The notes below the pieces were generated by a model. That model was not told where the DNA came from, did no database searches, and saw only the letters and a list, made by a program, of their open reading frames with translations. Made by a program: the position numbers and the translations under genes. A stretch of DNA of 64,000 bases from Paraburkholderia sp. IMGN_8 (GTDB lineage: Bacteria > Pseudomonadota > Gammaproteobacteria > Burkholderiales > Burkholderiaceae), in assembly GCF_038050405.1 (NCBI RefSeq), contig NZ_CP150901.1, positions 3,162,001 to 3,226,000 on the forward strand, in the 5' to 3' direction. Below, piece after piece: positions 36,012 through 45,614 of this stretch; position 1 is the stretch's first letter, and every line of letters begins with the position of its first letter.

Positions 36012-36366
36012 ACCCGTACCGGAAACTGGCTGGTCACCTCAGCGCGCCGCAGCATTCGGTGCGTCGTTCGTGGCCGCACTGCACGCGGCTCAGAGAGCGG
36101 ACGGAGTTTGGGCGAGCTCGGTGAAACGCCGCTACGCGGCAAAGCATTCGTCGAATTGTTTGCGGTAGAGCGAGGCGCGTAGTAGATGTCGCTTGAACGC
36201 GAAGTGCTGGCGCACGCGTATGCGCTGCGCCAGCGTGATCCTATTTTTTTAAACCTGTAATTTCAGCGAAGGTCTTCTGTCCCGACATGGAGATGAAATT
36301 CAGGAAATGACCGTTCGCCAGACCATGGTCTGTCGAACGGAAACAGGACAAAGCCAGACGTGCCGA
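36012..36366. other. Non-coding segment between intron remnant and porin
   Basis: Contains the porin terminator candidate. The minus strand also reads RIRVRQHFAFKRHLLRASLY ending in a stop near 36157, which could be a further gene fragment, but I cannot assign it. Confidence 0.35.
36311..36340 (-). terminator. Large inverted repeat downstream of the porin gene
   Basis: Arms CCGTTCG and CGAACGG (36311-36317, 36334-36340) enclose AGACCATGGTCT, giving a near-perfect 30-bp palindrome with one internal 2-nt mismatch. It lies 26 bp after the porin stop on the minus strand. A T-rich but not pure T stretch follows, so terminator function is likely but not certain. Confidence 0.5.
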
Positions 36367-37503
36367 TTAGAAGCGGACGCGCATGCCCACCGTAACGGCC
36401 GTCTGCTGATTCGTATCCGAGGCGCTCAGCCCGTTGATCACTGCGTGAATGCCGCTGCCGCCCGTGTTGCTCACGTGCTGATAAACGCCTTCAAGATAAA
36501 CGTCGGTTTTCTTCGACAGTGCGTACGAAGCCTGCAGGCTGAACTGATTCCACTTCGGGCTCACGCCGTCGATCCTGCTGTCCGTGTACGTGTACGCGCC
36601 GGAAAGGGTTACGGCCGGCGTCAGGTTGTAGCGCGCGTTCAACTCGTAGTTGTTGAAGCGCGCACCGGCACTGCCCAACGAAAGCCCACTCGACGTGCCG
36701 GATGCCGAAGCGCCGATGCCCGTCAGGCTATCCAGGTGTGTCTGCGTGAAGACCAGCCCCACCGCCGCCGGCCCGAACGCGTAGTTCGCACCGACACCCC
36801 AGGTTCGCTGGGACTGGGCGGTAAACGTCGAATCGTCGCTCACCGCGCCGCTGGTGTTAGTCGAAGACCCGCTGTTGTTGAGTTGCAGATAACCGGCGGC
36901 GACATTCAACGGTCCATAGTTATACGATGCACCGAGACTGTATGCACGATTATTCGCAAAGCCGCCCGACTGATTCGAGAAGCCATACAACCCGCTGAAC
37001 TTCAGTCCTCCGTAGTTAACGCTCTGGTACTTGACCGAATTGCTGATACGGAACGAGTTATCCAGATTGTCGTTGTCGTACGGATGCGCCGCGTGCGTGC
37101 CGCCCGACGACGTGCCGGTCAGCGACAGCGGTCCGAGATAATCGACGACGGAATCATACTGACGGCCCAGCGTCACTGCCCCGTACTGATCGCTCGACAA
37201 ACCGACGAATGCCTGGCGGCCAAACTCGCGGCCTCCCTGACCGGAACTGCCATTCGTAATGCTGAAGCCGCTTTCCAGTGTGAAGATCGCCTTCAGCCCG
37301 CTGCCCAGATCCTCCGACCCGCGCAGCCCCCAGCGGCTGCCGTTGACTCCGCCACTCGTTTCCTGAAAGTTGCTGTGACCGCCTTGATTACTGGTGTAGG
37401 TAATCCCCGCGTCGATCAGGCCGTAAAGCGTCACGCTGTTTTGTGCATGGGCTGCACCGGCGAACGAGCCGAGTGCTGCGAGTGTGAAGAGCGATTTCTT
37501 CAT
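36367..37503 (-). CDS. Gram-negative porin, burkholderial OmpC/Omp38 type
   Basis: ATG 37503, preceded by GGAGAA, opens a 378-residue protein with a classical signal peptide (MKKSLFTLAALGSFAGAAHA, cleavage before QNSVTLYG). The mature start SVTLYGLIDAGITY, the GSRWGLRGSEDLG and GRQAFVGLSSDQYGAVTLGRQ motifs, and the C-terminal strand ending in Phe (VTVGMRVRF) identify a 16-strand general porin of the beta-proteobacterial family. Outer-membrane trimer for diffusion of small solutes. It stands alone as a single-gene unit, with a terminator-like palindrome behind it. A longer in-frame start exists upstream but lacks a signal peptide. Confidence 0.95.
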   Translation of the reverse strand: MKKSLFTLAALGSFAGAAHAQNSVTLYGLIDAGITYTSNQGGHSNFQETSGGVNGSRWGLRGSEDLGSGLKAIFTLESGFSITNGSSGQGGREFGRQAFVGLSSDQYGAVTLGRQYDSVVDYLGPLSLTGTSSGGTHAAHPYDNDNLDNSFRISNSVKYQSVNYGGLKFSGLYGFSNQSGGFANNRAYSLGASYNYGPLNVAAGYLQLNNSGSSTNTSGAVSDDSTFTAQSQRTWGVGANYAFGPAAVGLVFTQTHLDSLTGIGASASGTSSGLSLGSAGARFNNYELNARYNLTPAVTLSGAYTYTDSRIDGVSPKWNQFSLQASYALSKKTDVYLEGVYQHVSNTGGSGIHAVINGLSASDTNQQTAVTVGMRVRF

Positions 37504-38020
37504 GGGCAATTCTCCGAAAACTGATACTGCTGAACAAGTTGTACAGAATGAGAGGCGCGACGATAGTCGAACCCTTTGCGGGTTCTGCCATTCACTGCTA
37601 ATCGGACCGGCAACGCATGCGCCGGTCGCAAATCGATTTAAGCGCACTATTCATCGTTCGCCGTCGTCTTTTGACAACGTGCGTGATTACCGGTGGTTTC
37701 ACGTTTCGCGAGTGAAGTCCCACGCACAGCCTGCCGAAGCATCCGCGCGATCTACGTTCCGGCGCTGTGAGCCGTGTCGTACAAGAGATAGGGCGCCTCG
37801 GGCGGGTCAGCGAGTTCGACATGCGGACTTGCCCGCTCCGTTACAGGTTCGTGATCTTCGAAAGATTTTCAAAGATTGCATTGGTTTTGTCAGGCGACGG
37901 GTCGCTTGCCGCCGGCATCGACAGGCGCGATTTCTTCAATGACTCACGCCGGAAGACAATTGCCATAAGCGGGTCCGAGGATCGCTCACCCCGGATCCCC
38001 CAAAGCACCTTCATGCCGTG
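37504..38020. other. Upstream region of the porin gene
   Basis: About 500 bp without a supported gene. The short open frames here have no ribosome site or recognisable product. Confidence 0.4.
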
Positions 38021-38260
38021 CTAATGCAGCACGACGTATGCGCCTGTCCGCACGTCGATCCACATCATTCGCCCATTTGTTTTGTGGCTATACACGAGGG
38101 CGCGGGATTCGCGCTGACTATTGAGAAAACCCAATACGGCGCACAAAGTATGCTTGCCGCGGTAGCGCAAGGATCTCGTCGCATCACCGCTTCCACTGAC
38201 GATCACGATGGGGTTGATTCGCACCTTACGAGCGATCTGATCTGGCGTTGCAGCTGGCAT
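38021..38260 (-). CDS. Small conserved-looking hypothetical protein
   Basis: A 79-residue basic protein, MPAATPDQIARKVRINPIV, behind a very good ribosome site (GGAGG, 38266-38270, 5 bp before the ATG). Predicted beta-rich soluble protein with WIDVRTGAYVVL at the end. No family recognised. The strong start signal is the main support. Confidence 0.55.
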   Translation of the reverse strand: MPAATPDQIARKVRINPIVIVSGSGDATRSLRYRGKHTLCAVLGFLNSQRESRALVYSHKTNGRMMWIDVRTGAYVVLH

Positions 38261-38619
38261 TTCATCCTCCGCGTTGAGTGGTTACGTGAGGAATAACGTC
38301 GCTATTGCCGGGGGCTTGAGAAAAGGAAAGGTGACGTAAGGTCGTCGTGCTGCGCGAGATGCCAACAATTGGTAAGGACTGCGCGATGTACCTCGTTTTT
38401 TCCAGACATTCGCCCGGTGCAGAATGCGCACAATTCAACACGTACCGCTGCTCATCCCGGACGAGTTTGCGGATCGAAATCCTGACGACCGCTGCACGGC
38501 AAAGCTTACCCCGACTGATGGAGAAACCAGACGCGGAAAGGCAGCGGTCTGCCTCCCCTACAACAACGGGCGCTTCAATACTCCGTACAGCGCCACACGT
38601 CTGACAAAGGAATCGATAG
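38261..38619. other. Intergenic stretch
   Basis: Between the small hypothetical and the small lipoprotein. Open frames here, including a 124-codon one on the minus strand, look like chance frames. No promoter could be fixed. Confidence 0.35.
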
Positions 38620-38766
38620 ATGCGGCGACTCATCATCCCGGCAGTACTGGTTGTGCTGCTTCAGCTTCAAGGTTGCGCAACGTCGTTGGAAACGTTCCTC
38701 GCAGGGACGCTGGCTGGTACTGCGGTCGGCATCGGCGCTATAGCCTGCATGGTCACGTGTCATTGA
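38620..38766 (+). CDS. Small lipoprotein
   Basis: A 48-residue ORF, ATG 38620 behind AAAGGAA. MRRLIIPAVLVVLLQLQGC is a lipoprotein signal with an LQGC lipobox, and the mature part of about 30 residues includes a Gly/Ala-rich hydrophobic stretch (LAGTLAGTAVGIGAIAC), like many small glycine-zipper lipoproteins. It converges with the efflux operon (2 bp between stops). Function unknown. Confidence 0.6.
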   Translation: MRRLIIPAVLVVLLQLQGCATSLETFLAGTLAGTAVGIGAIACMVTCH

Positions 38767-38767
38767 G

Positions 38768-40183
38768 TTACGTACCCGTCTCCGCCCATCCGCCACCGAG
38801 CGCCTTGTAAAGCGTCACGAGGTTCGACAGCTTCGACAGCGTATCGTTCGCCAGTTGCTGCTGCGCCGTGTACAGCGTGCGCTGGGCATCCAGTAAGGTG
38901 AGGAAACTGTCGGTTCCACTCCGGTATCGCGACTGCGCCAGGTCGTAGTAGTGTTGAGCCGATACAACGTACTCCCGGTCGGCGTTGACCTGGTCGACGT
39001 ACGTCGCCCGTCCGGCCAAGCCATTCGAAACTTCCTTGAACGCAGTCTGAATCGCCTTTTCGTAGTCCGCGACTTCGATGTCCTTTTCGACCTTGGCAAC
39101 ATCCAGCGATGCCTTGTTACTCCCATAGTCGAAGATCGGCACCGAGATCGTGGGCGCGAAACTCCACGCCCCGCTACCGGCCTTGAACAATCCGGAAAGA
39201 CCGCTACTGGAAGTGCCCGCTGCCGCCGTCAGCTCGATATTCGGGAAGAACGCGGCCCGAGCCGCGCCGATATTCGCGTTCGCCGCCTTCAGCGTATGCT
39301 CGGCCTCGACGATATCGGGACGCCGCGTCAATAGATCAGAGGGCACGCCCTCCCCGATATCGGCGAGCAGATTCTCGTTGTCCACCAAGGTACCGCCCCG
39401 CGGCAGATCGTCCGGGATCGGACAGCCGATTTCAGCGACGAGATTATTGCGGTCCTGCGCAACGGCTCGCGTATAAGAGGCAAGGCTCGACCGTGCACTC
39501 GCCAGAGAATTCCGTGCTTGCTGGACATCCTGCATTGAGGCGCTGCCGATTTTCATCATGCTTACCGTCAGATCGTAAGTCTGCTGATCCGCCTCGACCG
39601 TATCGGTCGTGATTTTCAGCAGCGCTTCGTCGGACAATAGCTGAAGGTAATCGGTTGCAACCGCCGCCACCAGGCTTAGCTGCGTACTCGTGCGCGCCGC
39701 ATCCGTCGACAGATATTGCTCAAGCGCCTGGCGCTTGAGACTGCGCAGGCGACCGAAGAAATCGATCTCCCATGACGACATGCCCACGCTTGCGCTGCTC
39801 GAACTGCTCACCGTTCCCTGAGAACGCTCACGCGTGAACGAACCTGAAGCGTCGATCGTGGGCGCGAGATTGGCGCGCGCGATACGGTATTTCGCCTCGT
39901 ACTCGGCGACGTTGAGCGTCGCCACCCGCATATCGCGATTGTTCTCGAACGCAAGCTCGATCAGCCGCTGCAGACGCGGGTCCTTGAAGAAATCCCGCCA
40001 GCCGATATCGGCGGCAAGCGGTGCGTTATCCGCCGTGCCCTTGACCGGCTTCGCACCGGTTCCGTATGCCGATCCGGTCGGCCACGCCGAATCGATCGGT
40101 GCAGCGGGCCGCTGATATGCCGGATCAAGCGAACAGGCGCTCAACGCTACCGCACACACCACACCCAGTAATTTTAGATTCAT
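38768..40183 (-). CDS. Outer-membrane efflux lipoprotein (OprM/NodT family)
   Basis: A 471-residue TolC-like channel. It has a signal with lipobox LSAC, the family start [13 protein letters not shown], and paired OEP repeats ([61 protein letters not shown]) shared by the NodT subgroup. It ends with LYKALGGGW, as in OprM homologues. Its start overlaps the RND pump stop (ATGA). It forms the outer-membrane exit duct of the tripartite pump encoded just upstream. Confidence 0.95.
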   Translation of the reverse strand: MNLKLLGVVCAVALSACSLDPAYQRPAAPIDSAWPTGSAYGTGAKPVKGTADNAPLAADIGWRDFFKDPRLQRLIELAFENNRDMRVATLNVAEYEAKYRIARANLAPTIDASGSFTRERSQGTVSSSSSASVGMSSWEIDFFGRLRSLKRQALEQYLSTDAARTSTQLSLVAAVATDYLQLLSDEALLKITTDTVEADQQTYDLTVSMMKIGSASMQDVQQARNSLASARSSLASYTRAVAQDRNNLVAEIGCPIPDDLPRGGTLVDNENLLADIGEGVPSDLLTRRPDIVEAEHTLKAANANIGAARAAFFPNIELTAAAGTSSSGLSGLFKAGSGAWSFAPTISVPIFDYGSNKASLDVAKVEKDIEVADYEKAIQTAFKEVSNGLAGRATYVDQVNADREYVVSAQHYYDLAQSRYRSGTDSFLTLLDAQRTLYTAQQQLANDTLSKLSNLVTLYKALGGGWAETGT

Positions 40184-43100
40184 GCTTCACCCTTACCCGC
40201 TTGAGCCTCGTCCGCTCCGTGTCCGTGCTCCCTGAAAAGCTTCCGTACCACCACAAAGAAAACCGGCACAAAGAAAATTGCCAGCACGGTCGCGGCGATC
40301 ATCCCACCCGCGACGCCGGTGCCAATCGCACGCCGCGCTGCGGCCCCTGCGCCCGTGCTGATAACGAGCGGCAGCACCCCGCACACGAATGCGAGCGACG
40401 TCATCAGGATCGGCCGCAAACGCAGGTGGGCAGCTTCAAGTATCGCGTCGATCATGCCGCGCCCCTGGGCCTGCAGATCCTTTGCGAACTCGACGATCAG
40501 GATCGCGTTCTTGGTCGAAAGCCCGATCGTGGTGAGCAGGCCCACCTTGAAGTAAACGTCATTGGACAAGCCGCGTACATGTGCGCCGAGCAGCGCACCC
40601 AGCACGCCGAGCGGCACCACGAGAATCACGGCAATCGGCACCGACCAGCTTTCATAAAGACCTGCAAGACACAGGAACACCACAATCAGCGAAATGGCGT
40701 ACAGATAGGTCGCTTGCGATCCCGATTGATTCTCCTGCAAGGATTGCCCCGTCCATTCGATGCCAAATCCTGTCGGCAATTGCTTCGCAAGCTTTTCGAC
40801 TGCGGCCATCGCCTGCCCGGTACTCGCGCCCGGCATGGTCTGTGCCGACATCTCCATCGCGAGTGTCCGGTTATAGCGCTCGATCTGCGGCGGCCCGAAG
40901 GTCCATCGGCTTGTCGCGAATGCCGAGAACGGCACCATCGTCGAGTCATAGCTCGTTGTCGTGCTGCTCGATGACGAGGTCGAGGATGAACTTGCCGACG
41001 AAGATGAAGATGAAGATGAAGACGAGCTCGAGCTTGCCTTGACGTACCACTGGCCGATATCGGCCGGCATCATCCGATATGGCGCGTCGGCCTGGACATA
41101 CACCTTTTGAACTCGACCGCTGTCGATATAGTTGTTGACGTACGACGAACCAAACGCGGTCTGCAGCGTGTCGTCCACATCGGAAATCGACAGACCGAGC
41201 GCACTCGCCTTCTCCCGATCGATATCGACCTTGAATTGCGGCGTGTCCTCCAACCCTGCGGAACGCATCATGGCCAGCGACGGATTCTTCGCCGCCAATG
41301 CCATAAGCTGGTTACGCGCCTGCAGCAATTTATCGTGACCCTGGCCGGCGCGATCCTCGATTTCGAAGTCGAGGCCGCTTTGATTGCCAAGTCCCTGAAT
41401 GGGGCTTGGGTTTAACACGAAGATTTGCGCATCGCGATTCTTTGCGAAACGTGCGTTCGCACGCTGAATGATCGCTGCGGCCTGTTGATCGGCGCTTCGC
41501 CGTTCGCTCCAGTCTTTCAGCGAAACGAACGCAAATGCATTGTTTTGCCCCTGGCCATTGAAGCTGAAACCATTGACCGTGATCATTTTCTCGACGGCCG
41601 GTTCATCGTGCAGAAAATAGTTTTCCACCTCCTCGACCGTCTTGAGGGTTCGCGATGCAGGTGTTCCCGCCGGCGTGGAAACCATGACCAGAACGACGCC
41701 CTGGTCCTCATCAGGCAGATAGGATGACGACAGGGTCATATATAGAAGACCCACTACCCCGCCAATCAGTGCATAGATGATCATATAGCGCGCCGGCTTG
41801 CCGACTATGCGGCCCAGCGCTGACGTATAGCGCCGATTGTTGGCGCCGAACCACCGGTTGAACCAGCCGAAGAAGCCGCGCCGCTCGTGCTGCCCGGCAT
41901 CGGCGCGCTTGAGCAACGTCGCACAGAGCGCCGGCGTGAGCGTCAACGCAAGCACGACGGACAGCACCATCGCGGAGACGATCGTGATCGAAAACTGCCG
42001 GTAGATCGCGCCCGTCGAGCCGGAGAAGAACGCCATCGGAATGAACACCGCGGTCAGCACCGTCGTCACGCCGACGAGCGCTCCGGTAATCTGGCTCATC
42101 GCCTTGCGAGTCGCCTCTTTCGGTTCGAGATTCTCCTCGCTCATAATCCGCTCGACGTTTTCGACCACGACGATGGCGTCGTCGACGAGCAGGCCGATTG
42201 CAAGCACCATCGCGAACATCGATAGCACGTTGATCGAGAAACCGACCGCCGACATCACGGCAAACGTACCGAGCAAAGCCACCGGCACGACGATCGTCGG
42301 GATCAGTGTCGCCCGGATGTTCTGCAGGAACAGGTACATCACGAGAAACACGAGGATCACTGCTTCGAACAGTGTCTTGATCACCTCTTCGATCGAAATC
42401 TTGACGAACGGCGTGGTGTCGTATGGATAGTCGATCGCGACGTCCTTGGGCAACTGCGCTTGCAGTTCCGTAAGCTTGGCCCGGACCGCCTTCTGCACGT
42501 TCATTGCGTTCGCACCGGTCGCGAGCTTGACCGCGAGCGCGGCAGCGGGCTTACCGTTCAGGCGCGATGACGTGTCATACGAATCTCCGCCCAGTTCGAC
42601 ACGGGCGACATCTTTCAACAGAATCTTCGACCCGTTGCTATTGACCCGCAGCAAGATGTTTTCGAACTGATCCGCGGTAGTCAGGAGGCTCGCCGCGGAA
42701 ATGGTCGCGTTGATCGCCTGCGTATCCGTCGACGGCGCGCCACCCAGCTGGCCGACCGATACCTGAACGTTTTGATTCGTAATAGCGGTTGTGACATCGG
42801 ACGTCATGAGCCCAAAGCTATGCAGCTTCACCGGGTTCACCCAGATGCGCATCGCGTGTTGCGCACCGAACAACGTGACGTCGCCCACCCCGTTGATCTG
42901 CGTAAGCGGATCCTCGAGCCGGGTAGCAATCAGGTTGCCGAGATCGATCGAATTCAGGCTGCCGCCCGGCGACGACAGGGTCACGATCATCAGAAAGCTG
43001 CTCGATGACTTGGCGACCTGAACCCCCTGTTCCTGCACGGTTTGAGGCAACGTGGAGGTTGCCTGGCTTACCTTGTTCTGAACCTGAACCTGGGCAATGT

Positions 43101-43401
43101 CCGGATCGGTGCCGGGCTGGAAAGTCAGCGTAATCGACGCCTGGCCCGCCGAACTGCTGGTCGACGACATATACAGCAGATGGTCGATCCCGCTCAGCTT
43201 CTGCTCGATCACCTGCGTCACCGTCGCGGCGACCGTCTCGGCCGAAGCGCCCGGGTAGGTGGCCGTGATCTGTACCGACGGCGGTGCGATGGTCGGATAC
43301 TGCTCGATCGGCAACGTCGTCGTGGCCGCGGCGCCGATCAGCATGATAACGATCGCGATCACCCACGCCAGAATCGGTCTATTGATGAAGAAACTTGCCA
43401 T
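40180..43401 (-). CDS. RND multidrug efflux pump, HAE1 (AcrB/MexB) family, with poly-serine insertion
   Basis: A 1073-residue inner-membrane proton antiporter. It has 12 membrane helices and two large periplasmic loops, and begins [20 protein letters not shown]. The TM4 motif [13 protein letters not shown] carries the Asp pair for proton relay. The family motifs GYSFEGQ-like region, [21 protein letters not shown] and [15 protein letters not shown] are present. Between WYVKA and [11 protein letters not shown], where AcrB has a very short loop, there is an insertion of about 28 residues (790-817) almost purely Ser/Thr. It is encoded in one operon with its membrane fusion protein (12 bp upstream) and outer-membrane channel. 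No TetR/MarR repressor is adjacent, so regulation is not visible. Substrates likely drugs, dyes or solvents. Confidence 0.95.
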   Translation of the reverse strand: MASFFINRPILAWVIAIVIMLIGAAATTTLPIEQYPTIAPPSVQITATYPGASAETVAATVTQVIEQKLSGIDHLLYMSSTSSSAGQASITLTFQPGTDPDIAQVQVQNKVSQATSTLPQTVQEQGVQVAKSSSSFLMIVTLSSPGGSLNSIDLGNLIATRLEDPLTQINGVGDVTLFGAQHAMRIWVNPVKLHSFGLMTSDVTTAITNQNVQVSVGQLGGAPSTDTQAINATISAASLLTTADQFENILLRVNSNGSKILLKDVARVELGGDSYDTSSRLNGKPAAALAVKLATGANAMNVQKAVRAKLTELQAQLPKDVAIDYPYDTTPFVKISIEEVIKTLFEAVILVFLVMYLFLQNIRATLIPTIVVPVALLGTFAVMSAVGFSINVLSMFAMVLAIGLLVDDAIVVVENVERIMSEENLEPKEATRKAMSQITGALVGVTTVLTAVFIPMAFFSGSTGAIYRQFSITIVSAMVLSVVLALTLTPALCATLLKRADAGQHERRGFFGWFNRWFGANNRRYTSALGRIVGKPARYMIIYALIGGVVGLLYMTLSSSYLPDEDQGVVLVMVSTPAGTPASRTLKTVEEVENYFLHDEPAVEKMITVNGFSFNGQGQNNAFAFVSLKDWSERRSADQQAAAIIQRANARFAKNRDAQIFVLNPSPIQGLGNQSGLDFEIEDRAGQGHDKLLQARNQLMALAAKNPSLAMMRSAGLEDTPQFKVDIDREKASALGLSISDVDDTLQTAFGSSYVNNYIDSGRVQKVYVQADAPYRMMPADIGQWYVKASSSSSSSSSSSSSASSSSTSSSSSTTTSYDSTMVPFSAFATSRWTFGPPQIERYNRTLAMEMSAQTMPGASTGQAMAAVEKLAKQLPTGFGIEWTGQSLQENQSGSQATYLYAISLIVVFLCLAGLYESWSVPIAVILVVPLGVLGALLGAHVRGLSNDVYFKVGLLTTIGLSTKNAILIVEFAKDLQAQGRGMIDAILEAAHLRLRPILMTSLAFVCGVLPLVISTGAGAAARRAIGTGVAGGMIAATVLAIFFVPVFFVVVRKLFREHGHGADEAQAGKGEA
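40951..41037 (-). repeat. Serine-codon microsatellite inside the RND pump gene
   Basis: Contains tandem 6-bp GATGAA units on the plus strand (TCT TCA codons on the coding strand) flanked by irregular TCG/AGC serine codons. It encodes the poly-Ser/Thr insertion of residues 789-817. Short tandem units of 6 bp can gain or lose copies without frameshift. Confidence 0.85.
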
Positions 43402-43413
43402 GCCGCCCCCCGC

Positions 43414-44655
43414 TTATTGCTTCGTCGCGTCGGCCGACACAGCCGAAGCACCGGTGCTCGCAGAATTCGCTGCGATCTTGACAGGCGCCCCGGCATGCAC
43501 TTTTTGCAGGCCGCTGACGATCACGCGATCGCCAGCCTTGAGTCCTTGCGTGACGATCCACTGATCGCCATAGGCGGTATTCGCTTGCACAATCACCTGT
43601 TTGGCGTTGTTGGCGGCGTCGACCACATACACCGTTGCCTTGCCGTCCGATGCACGCGACACGGCGAGCTGAGGCACGAGAATCGTATTGTCATCCTGAC
43701 CTTCGTTGAGTTGCGCACGCACGAACATGCCCGGCAGCAGTTCCTGGTTCGGGTTCGGGAAAATCATTCGCAATGTGACGGAGCCCGTGGTGGCATCGAC
43801 CGTGATACCGGTAAACTGCAGCACGCCGGTCTGTCCGTATTCGGTGCCGTCCTCCATGACGAGTTTCACGGCTGCACCGTTTGCGCCCATCTTCTGCAAT
43901 CGCCCGGCCGCGAACTCCTTGCGCAGTCGCAACCATTCCATGCTCGAACGCGAGACGTCGAGATACATCTGGTCGAACGCCTGAATCGTCGACAATGCCG
44001 TTGTCTGATCGGACGTGACGAGCGCCCCTTCCGTCACCGTCGACGCGCCGATGCGCCCGGAAATCGGCGCCTTGATGCGCGTGTATTCCAGATTGACCCG
44101 CGCGGACTCGAGCGACGCCCGGTCAGCGATGACGGTCGCCTGATCCTCGTTCACCGCAGCGAGGGCGTCGTCGTAATCCTGCTTGCTGACCGCGTTGATC
44201 TTGACGAGTTCGACGTAGCGATCGGCCTTTGTCTTCGCCGATGCAAGCGTGGCCTGCGCGTTTGCCAGGGTGCCCTTCGCCTGGTCATAGGACGCCTGGT
44301 ACGTGGCTGGATCGATCTGGTAGAGCAATTGTCCGGCCTTGACATCCGAACCTTCGGTGAAGAGCCGCTTGAGCACGATCCCGCTGATCTGCGGCCGGAC
44401 GTCGGCTACCTTGAGCGCGGAAAGGCGCCCCGAGAGTTCGGTGGTCTGCACGACTTTTTGCGGCGCGATGGTCACGACACCGACCTCAGCCATCTGCGCC
44501 GCGCCGCCCATCGGACCTGGCGAGGCGCCCGAGGATCCCTTGCCGCATCCGCCGAGCGCCAACACCACCGCTGCAACAAGGACAGGTAGCAATCGGTTAT
44601 GGGCGCAACCGATCGGGCGATGGGCTGTACGCCGCTGTGATGAAATTTCTTCCAT
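43414..44655 (-). CDS. RND membrane fusion lipoprotein (AcrA/MexA family)
   Basis: A 413-residue periplasmic adaptor. A signal peptide with lipobox LALGGC lies about 35 residues in. Next come ELSGRLSALKVADVRPQISGIV (barrel and lipoyl half), a helical hairpin with LLYQIDPATYQASYDQAK and NAVSKQDYDDA, the second lipoyl half NLEYTRIKAPISGRIG, and the beta-barrel and membrane-proximal domains (LLPGMFVRAQL, GLKAGDRVIVSGLQKV). All are hallmarks of the MexA/AcrA family. First gene of the efflux operon, 12 bp before the pump. A shorter start inside the first 25 residues is possible, as the N-terminal extension before the hydrophobic core is long. Confidence 0.94.
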   Translation of the reverse strand: MEEISSQRRTAHRPIGCAHNRLLPVLVAAVVLALGGCGKGSSGASPGPMGGAAQMAEVGVVTIAPQKVVQTTELSGRLSALKVADVRPQISGIVLKRLFTEGSDVKAGQLLYQIDPATYQASYDQAKGTLANAQATLASAKTKADRYVELVKINAVSKQDYDDALAAVNEDQATVIADRASLESARVNLEYTRIKAPISGRIGASTVTEGALVTSDQTTALSTIQAFDQMYLDVSRSSMEWLRLRKEFAAGRLQKMGANGAAVKLVMEDGTEYGQTGVLQFTGITVDATTGSVTLRMIFPNPNQELLPGMFVRAQLNEGQDDNTILVPQLAVSRASDGKATVYVVDAANNAKQVIVQANTAYGDQWIVTQGLKAGDRVIVSGLQKVHAGAPVKIAANSASTGASAVSADATKQ

Positions 44656-45053
44656 AGTTTTCTGTTCAACGCTTTAACGGAATCTGGACTGTCGCGTGGA
44701 CGCGATCGAAGGACAGCGATCGGTGCGCTTAGGTATGCGGTCACCACAGTAACGAAATGCGTCTTACGGGGGCTTAGAGAAAAATTACAAACCGCAACAC
44801 GGGTCTTCGATGTGCAACGGCTTGCCTTTTACGCGCAGCATCGAGCCGCACGAACGAGCGCAACGCAGGTACGAGCGGAACCTGGATGGTCGGATGGTTC
44901 AGAAATGTTCGGAACCTGTGAGCGCACGGCAAGCAGGCAGGGCCTGCCATGGCATGGTGGAGCGCGGTGCGGGTTTCGGGCCGCTGGGTGTGAGCTATAT
45001 GGATTGCGGGCGGACGACGGTTGCCGGCAAGCTGATATTCCGCTGCCACTACG
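44656..45053. other. Promoter region of the efflux operon
   Basis: About 400 bp without a supported gene. The 91-codon minus frame here is low-complexity in character and has no ribosome site. No clear operator palindrome found. Confidence 0.4.
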
Positions 45054-45431
45054 CTAGTTTTGACGAACTGACTCTTTTTCCTGTCGTAGGTCGGCGAGCA
45101 TTTTGCCGGTTATCGAGCGCAGATCCTGCAGACTTTTCAGTGGGATTCCGAAAGACAGCCACCCCAAGCCAGGGTGACGCAGATGCAGGCCGCATCCATT
45201 GATCAGGGGTTCATGAACCATATAGCAGAGTGGATCGAGAACGGCAGCTCGCGGTCCGGATGGAGCCTCCGTCGTTACCGGCGGCTGCATGATTTCCCGG
45301 TACTCCGCGAGCGTCTGCATCAGGACTTCCACATCCGAGGCACGCATCGTATAGGGTCCGTCGGGCAGCGATAACAGCAGATGATGCTCACCGTCAGTTG
45401 TGATTCGATGTTCCAGATTCAGCCTGTGCAT
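45054..45431 (-). CDS. Hypothetical protein
   Basis: A 125-residue soluble acidic protein starting MHRLNLEHRITTDGEHHLLL behind GAGGTGAG. Predicted mixed alpha/beta, with LPDGPYTMRASDVEVLMQTLAEYR and LKSLQDLRSITGKMLADLR helices. No family recognised. The strong ribosome site and amino acid composition support a real gene. No operon partner: 183 bp from the ATPase stop upstream and 400 bp to the efflux operon. Confidence 0.65.
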   Translation of the reverse strand: MHRLNLEHRITTDGEHHLLLSLPDGPYTMRASDVEVLMQTLAEYREIMQPPVTTEAPSGPRAAVLDPLCYMVHEPLINGCGLHLRHPGLGWLSFGIPLKSLQDLRSITGKMLADLRQEKESVRQN

Positions 45432-45614
45432 TTCTCACCTCACTAACAAGATCGGTATTGTGCGGATTCTGCCATTACGGCACCGCTCATACATCACGCT
45501 GCATTTCAGGTGATTTCCACATCTTTCGGTATATGAGGGAGGCCTTGCGATGCCAATTGTCACCGGTCCGGTGATAGTCATAGGCTACGTTCAGCACGCG
45601 GCGCCGGGCCTTAA

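Noticed and set aside
38262..38636. 124-codon minus-strand frame
   Set aside because: Overlaps the supported small lipoprotein start and lacks a ribosome site or domain.
44774..45049. 91-codon minus-strand frame upstream of the efflux operon
   Set aside because: No ribosome site and no protein-like pattern; the region is more likely a promoter.
45560..45574. 15-bp palindrome TCACCGG-T-CCGGTGA after the ATPase gene
   Set aside because: Too short and without a loop or T run to call a terminator; may be chance in GC-rich DNA.
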